Positions 58,618 to 64,000 of a stretch of DNA of 64,000 nt are shown here, piece by piece; the first letter of the stretch is position 1; every line of letters begins with the position of its first letter. This stretch comes from Daldinia sp. FL1419. Lineage: Eukaryota; Ascomycota; Sordariomycetes; Xylariales; Hypoxylaceae. The DNA is taken from assembly GCA_025201765.1 (NCBI GenBank), contig MU623496.1, positions 5,948 through 69,947 on the forward strand, in the 5' to 3' direction. The position numbers and the translations under genes are program-made. The notes beneath the pieces are model-generated. The model was given only the letters and a program-made list of their open reading frames with translations. It had not been told where the DNA came from and did no database searches.

Positions 58618-59628
58618 AACATCGGAACCGGCGACGAACGAAGAGACGAACGTAGAGACGAACGGAACTTGAGGCGTAAGACCTTGAGCGGTCCCATTTC
58701 TTTTCTAAGATACCCAACACAGTAATTGCACGGACTATATTGGCGGGCGTAGGATTAACGAGCGCATTATTGTTTATACCGATAAAGTCGATTCCGATTC
58801 CGGACCGAGTTGGTTTATTTACGGTCGCATTAGACATATTACATTAGGCGCGCCTTGGGCTTCGACTTATAACGTCACGAAGATATAATGGGATTTAGAC
58901 CAGTATTAGATACGCCATTCCGCATCCCGGTTTTTTTTATCCCTGGATGGATGGGAAAGCAACAGGATATTTCGGCATTGGCTAGGCGTTTATCATTTTT
59001 CAGTTTTTTTGGTATATTCGCATAACCAAAACCACAAGACCTATACGGCAAGAAGGAGACGGGGTAGATCGAGAGGTATATACCGTGGGGCACGAGTGTA
59101 ATCGGCGTCGTGATTCTAGAAGATCTCTAGTTCTCTAGTCTCCCAATTCCAAACCACTTATTCCCGTTGGAACCTACGGTGATTTTAGGTCATACCATCT
59201 AATGAATGGGAAACAAATGATCTAGCAAGCAAGAATATAATCACGGTTCTGTCATCCTACCGCCTACCATAGCTGCGGCAGATATAAGGAGAGTTGTTTC
59301 AATAACAGCCGGACACGGCCGGTGGCTTAGAATGGGGGAGGCGATTGTTGAAGTGCATCTCAACAGGAATCCAGTCTAGTTTTGTTCAATCATAGATATC
59401 ACGAACAGCTATCGATCCCTACTTGTCCTCTACTACGGACGCAACTTAAGATAATAAGTTCCTAGGTAGATATAAGTAGGTAGGGTATAATTATGTTAGA
59501 AGAATAAACATAAGATAACAAGACTGATCACTACCTACCCAACATATCTGTGCGATGCATATCTGGTATAATCTGTGAATAGAGCAAGAGCCCCTTTTTT
59601 TATATTTTTTATTTATTTATACCCTTCA
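58618..59628. other. Convergent gap
   Basis: No supported gene; small minus-strand ORFs lack recognisable features. A T-rich stretch at 59595-59620 lies at the 3' end of the next gene. Confidence 0.5.
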
Positions 59629-60951
59629 TCAATCCATGACAACTTTCCACTGATCCTCAAACTTTAGACCGCCTCCCTCTATCAAATCACAGGAATCGAG
59701 ACCCCATTTCCGAACAAAAACCTCCTTCCCGGCCCGCGTTAGAACATCAAGCGCGTCGGTAAACCCCTCCGGGTCGTAATAGAAAGGCTCACCCTGGCCG
59801 CCACGTTGGCCCGACTGCCAAGTATTGCGTCCCCGGCTACCATGTTTGTAGTGGAACATCCGATCAGCAACGCCCCTCAATTCCTTCCAGTATTCCACGG
59901 CGTCGTTAAGGTCCTCCCGGGGAAGTATTTGCGAGCTCCTCCTTTGCTCGTTATCCGGCCGTGGCGGCGGTGGATTTGGGTCACGGAAACTAGGCGTTAT
60001 ACTCGGGTCTCGGTACAGGGCGAGGAGGTTGTCCAGCGATACAGACGTGTCTGTTATAATGCCGCAATTCGCGTCTCTTTGCGTCCAGTTCCGCATGTGC
60101 AAACGCGTATAGGCGTCGCAGTCTGTCATGTAGTACGGGATTAACGTATCCCAACCGCCAATGTCTTCGATCGCCCTCGGGTTTTGTAGCGTAAGGTGGT
60201 CGTATGCAAAAAATCGTAGCCCCCACCTCTCGTCTGTTGCCAGCGTGCGATTGAGTTCCTCGAGGCACAAGACGTACAGACTCTTATAGCCTAATTCGCC
60301 CGCGCGGGGCGTGATGCCCTCAAATCCGTTCTCATGGCCCAGCGCGAGAACGTCCATATGGCTCCAGAAATAATACGGCCAATTATTGGTATAAGACAAC
60401 GATAGGTAGAAGTTCTGCAGCTGTGCAAAGCTCAACAAGACGGGCGTCTGGATAATATTCACGCCGAGGCGCTTCAACGAGGAGTAGTTGAGAAACCGTG
60501 CGTGTTGGAGACTAAGCTGGCCGCGGGCGTTGGCCTGTTGCACACCAGTGTTCTCTACCACATAGATCTGATCCGCTGGCCAGCCCGCTGTGATATAAGA
60601 AACCACAGTTTGGAGCAGCATCGGCCATGATCGAGTGAACCCGATTAATAACGGCGGCGCAATCTCCAAACCATATCTAGCCCATATATCTTTCTCGGCG
60701 ATATTATACGTCGGGATAGGGGGAGGGTTAAATGATGCCAGTGCTGGAAATGGGTCTTGTACGGGCGGCGGCGTGTATGACGGAGCTGGTTTATATCGTG
60801 GGGTAGGCCGCGCGTCTTTCGGCTGCTCTGTGTAGGCATTCACAGGCTCCATGAATTTACGACCGGCATCCGTATAGAAGAGCAGTATCAACAAAACAAC
60901 ACCACTGGATAGCAGCCCAGTCAGGGACAATAATTGCCTCGGACGTACCAT
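59629..60951 (-). CDS. Type II membrane protein, putative glycosyltransferase
   Basis: A single-exon ORF of 440 aa. Residues 8-26 are one hydrophobic segment after a short basic start, the usual signal anchor of Golgi enzymes. A Pro-rich stem (about 45-80) follows, then a globular domain. That domain begins with PPLLIGFTRSWPMLLQTVVS and IYVVENTGV, which resembles the nucleotide-sugar half of GT-A folds. Asp-containing motifs SHMDVLALG and MTDCDAYTR are possible metal-binding sites. Several Asn-X-Ser/Thr sites fit a lumenal domain. Family known to me only as an uncharacterised fungal protein; glycosyltransferase is inference from fold-like features and topology. Confidence 0.75.
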   Translation of the reverse strand: MVRPRQLLSLTGLLSSGVVLLILLFYTDAGRKFMEPVNAYTEQPKDARPTPRYKPAPSYTPPPVQDPFPALASFNPPPIPTYNIAEKDIWARYGLEIAPPLLIGFTRSWPMLLQTVVSYITAGWPADQIYVVENTGVQQANARGQLSLQHARFLNYSSLKRLGVNIIQTPVLLSFAQLQNFYLSLSYTNNWPYYFWSHMDVLALGHENGFEGITPRAGELGYKSLYVLCLEELNRTLATDERWGLRFFAYDHLTLQNPRAIEDIGGWDTLIPYYMTDCDAYTRLHMRNWTQRDANCGIITDTSVSLDNLLALYRDPSITPSFRDPNPPPPRPDNEQRRSSQILPREDLNDAVEYWKELRGVADRMFHYKHGSRGRNTWQSGQRGGQGEPFYYDPEGFTDALDVLTRAGKEVFVRKWGLDSCDLIEGGGLKFEDQWKVVMD

Positions 60952-63681
60952 GACGACCCCTAGAGATTATTTCTGTACTAGGCTAACCGCCTTCTCGAAG
61001 CTTGGGAGCAGTATCAAAGCTACGAGGTTAGCGAGGATAAAAGACAGGGAGCGTCTTTCTCGCTCTTGGGTCAAGTATATGGTGAATACCGCATTTAAAA
61101 CCCGGGAACGAAAACGAACAAAGTCTTGGACACAAGCAAGCAAGCAAGCAAAGTACATACCAGCCATATCCCGTTCAGAGACAAATGGTTACAGCGTATC
61201 AGAAACTAGTGGCGGTGGCATTGTGAGCGCACAACTACATCATGGCACTCTAATAAGTGAACAGGCAGCGTAACAATCCAATTATAAATCACCTAGTTGC
61301 TGTATAACACGTCATATATGCGGCACTTAGAGGAATCCCACTATCTTGAAAATCAGCATTCGTCAGAGGTGCGATGTTACGAATAAGTCGACATTAACCT
61401 ACGAAATAATATCGTGCCGTCATGTGCGTGTTATATGATATACCTGTTCAAAATCATATCAAGAGGTGCTTTACGTCCTTCCTCCGGTTGGACCCTGCCT
61501 TGAGGGTTGACATTTTGCCGCGATGCCACCACCGACACCGTCGTTCAAACCGGGGTCCGGGGACATTGGTATAGAAGGTAGGTTTTGGCAATGCAGTTCT
61601 CAACGTAAATACCTAGGTTAGGCGTACCCCTTTGATACTAAGGGCAACAACGAGGGACGGTGAAGGAATTCGTTCAAGTTGTAGCTGTAATATATATTAC
61701 TACGGCCGGTCCGGAAGAAAGGTGCGATGATAGGTAAAGTGCGGTAATATATTTCTCACCTCCGCCCCGGAGTTCCGGCAATCATCACACGGTGGTCAAA
61801 CTCCGGCTTCGCGAACCTGACGTCTGCGTTCCCGGTAGTCGTATAATATCCGGGGTCTGTTGGCAATTGTAAGTCGGCACACTGCCACACATACGGGGAT
61901 CGTTTGTCAGAATACACGATACTACAGTAAACACGGCCACCGTAGGGCTTAAACCAATCGGACCAGAAATATAAATTGTAGACGGCTCAGTTCTTACCAC
62001 CGAGATATCGTATAGTAGTAAGCCGTATAGCCGCTGCCTAGACCTCCACGACGATCTTTTGTTGGACCGTCAAAGTCCGGGGTAGTGTCTCCCCAAACGT
62101 CGATCATATGCAAGCCAGCTCAACCCCTCCCCCAGACGGTTAATCCACGACGGGTTACCCGAGAAAAAAAAAGTATGTCTTCGTATCCCTACGGGTAGGT
62201 AGGTATGAAGTCGAAATGAACTTGTATCACTCGAGGGGGAGGCTGGTAAACGGGGAAAACATATAAGCTTCCCTGGATAACCACGTTACCATCTACGGAT
62301 CTCGCAATACGCTCCGAGGGATATGTTTTCTCATACTACCTCATCCGACATCGTACGTATACGATAATAGGGTAGGTTGAAAGCTTGAAAATTAACGACG
62401 GTGGTGATGAAAAATCGAGACGGGGTCATCCTAGGTACGTACGATCATGAAATAGAACCCCTGTCTTCGGGCGTGTAACCCCCCGCACTAATGATGCCTA
62501 TATACGTGATTGACACGATGTATCCTGCCTACCCGGTCCACCTTATATGCCAATACGCGATGGCAGCGTCGTGCGATATATCCCAAAAGAGGGAACGATC
62601 GGATAGATAACTTCTCCCAGTCACGAGGTTTTCAACCTCTTCGGCCTCCTCAACCTCCTCAACCTCCTCATGTAATGTGGTCGCAGCCGATAACGGGCGC
62701 TAACAACGTTATAGTAATATCTACTAGGTTACGGAACTTGGGGTTTGGTGATGGGGGGCCTAGCGGAAATGCACCAACCGGTAGTTGAAGATCTGCGGTG
62801 ATGTACTATGTAGGTTGCCCTTCATCCAGTCGAAGTCTTGGCTCAAGACAAACCTTGCTGGATATCGTTGAGACCCAGAAGCATATGTAGGTACATACCT
62901 ATATTAGTATGTACAAAAAGGAGAAGAAAACTCGCCTCCAATTGCGTACGTCGTATAACGTGGGATAGGTTGTCGTGATATACAGATGCTGAAAACCCAC
63001 CGGTAAGATGCACGCGTTATAAAGATCAACGCCGTGCAGATAAATACTATATGATTGCTTTTTATGTGATAGCTCAGGTCAGTTGGTACCCGCCGTACGT
63101 CCTCCACATCTGGTAGCCTGACGCATGTCGCCATTAGTCCAGTTCAGGCATACAGGTCAGGCGTTCCCATTCGGTCCCTGGAGACATCCGGCTCCTCGAC
63201 CGTGCGCGGTGTGTACGGGAGCTGCGCATCAACGCAACCATAGCAGGGGTTGACGAATATGGCCTGGACGACCGTCATTGGGTAGGATGCAGGCTCTATC
63301 GTCACATCACCCTCTCTCCCATGCGAGAATACTGACCAGTGTCCCATGTGGCTTAATGATACCGTGATTGTGTGCGTGGTATATATATACCTATACCTAC
63401 CTACCTATATATATGCATATACATATATGCGTGAGTCCCGCAAGCTTCATGGCCTGCCGGCGAGGAACTAATTACAACCCTGGATGCGTGGTGGCTATTA
63501 TGATTGTCGTTAAATGATCGAGTGTTTCTGTTATAGAGAGCCACAAAGCCGGCTGCGTCTGAATTCTAGCTTTCGCTACCTCTTTTCAATAACATTTAGC
63601 TCGACTCATGCGTCAGAGAAGATATCCGAATTGCATACGTATTACTTTTAAGGCTGGTAAGCTGGAGCGGGTTATGCACAA
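60952..63681. other. 2.7-kb gene-free region
   Basis: No convincing ORF on either strand. A CCTCCTCAA short repeat at about 62641-62670, an A run at 62164-62172 and AT/ACCT-rich DNA near 63380-63430. Confidence 0.5.
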
Positions 63682-64000
63682 ATGCCTCAGGCTTCGAGAG
63701 AATTAAGCCGGCCGGTTATGGTCGACGACATCGACGCTATCACACCGTGTCCTCTTACTCGTAGCGGTCCTAAAGCAGTTCAAGGCTCTACGGTTGTTTG
63801 CCCTATCAACAAATTTCAAGAGTCGAGATCCCCTTCGCCGTGTTCCGAGTGTTCCTCGGTCAGTGCAGACGCGTCTAGGAGTAGGAGACGAGAGTCACTC
63901 AAGGCCCTAGAAGAAGGTACTGAAGGTGACCCCGAGATATTATGGGAACGCATGCTCGTGCTCCAAAAGACGTACGGTTGCTATAATTCAGCTAGAATGA
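63682..64000 (+). CDS. 5' end of a gene cut by the window edge
   Basis: An ORF opens at ATG 63682 and stays open for 106 codons to the window end, with no stop. The N-terminal half is Ser/Pro-rich with four Cys (CPL, VCP, PCSECSS). The second half, SRSRRESLKALEEGTEG, then PEILWERMLVLQKTYGCYNS and ARM, looks like a charged helical domain. The ILWERML...CYNSARM pattern resembles short uncharacterised proteins common in filamentous ascomycetes; that is recall, not a search. Function unknown. Confidence 0.6.
   Translation, partial: MPQASRELSRPVMVDDIDAITPCPLTRSGPKAVQGSTVVCPINKFQESRSPSPCSECSSVSADASRSRRRESLKALEEGTEGDPEILWERMLVLQKTYGCYNSARM

Overview
The window is nuclear DNA of a filamentous ascomycete (Pezizomycotina, probably Sordariomycetes; an order such as Xylariales is only a guess). 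Evidence: genes carry short introns (48-148 bp, GT...AG) and include a fungal reducing polyketide synthase, a clock-controlled-gene-9 type trehalose phosphorylase, Psf3, Vps13 and a DUF3429 mitochondrial protein. Gene-free stretches are AT-rich or filled with microsatellites. Most genes had to be joined from several reading frames across introns; exon coordinates are given in each entry.

Layout. 1-1617: poly-C edge, then an AT-rich degenerate tandem array. 1618-8947: one small Cys-rich ORF (minus), then about 7 kb of gene-poor DNA with many minisatellites. 8948-10959: amino-acid permease (+). 11902-13256: proteinase-K-like subtilase (-) broken by one in-frame TAG. 13860-16715: G-patch splicing factor of the TFIP11/Ntr1 type (-). 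16833-17410: element with about 105-bp terminal inverted repeats. 17849-18482: GINS subunit Psf3 (-), divergent from 19134-19895, mitochondrial Mn superoxide dismutase (+). 20541-28147: 2475-aa highly reducing PKS (-), followed by a 3.4-kb gene-free gap. 31556-32794: flavohemoglobin (-). 34187-37078: eight-exon trehalose phosphorylase (-). 39374-40668: DUF3429 mitochondrial inner-membrane protein (-). 41206-41381: a short MITE. 42260-51916: Vps13 (+, 3202 aa). 52285-54087: cytochrome P450 (-). 58037-58617: small protein with a His-rich tail (+). 59629-60951: type II membrane protein that looks like a glycosyltransferase (-). 63682-64000: start of a gene running off the window (+).

Function. 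Most of this is housekeeping: replication initiation (Psf3), spliceosome disassembly (G-patch), lipid transfer (Vps13) and mitochondrial proteins. It is mixed with stress functions (Mn-SOD, flavohemoglobin, trehalose metabolism). The only secondary-metabolism core gene is the PKS. It has no adjacent enoyl reductase, transcription factor or transporter, so it looks like an orphan PKS and not a full cluster; the P450 lies about 24 kb away. I saw no tRNA, rRNA or CRISPR. The points most worth a second look are the nonsense codon in the subtilase, the apparently dead methyltransferase and enoyl-reductase regions of the PKS, two inverted-repeat elements, and a perfect 23-bp palindrome upstream of the trehalose gene.
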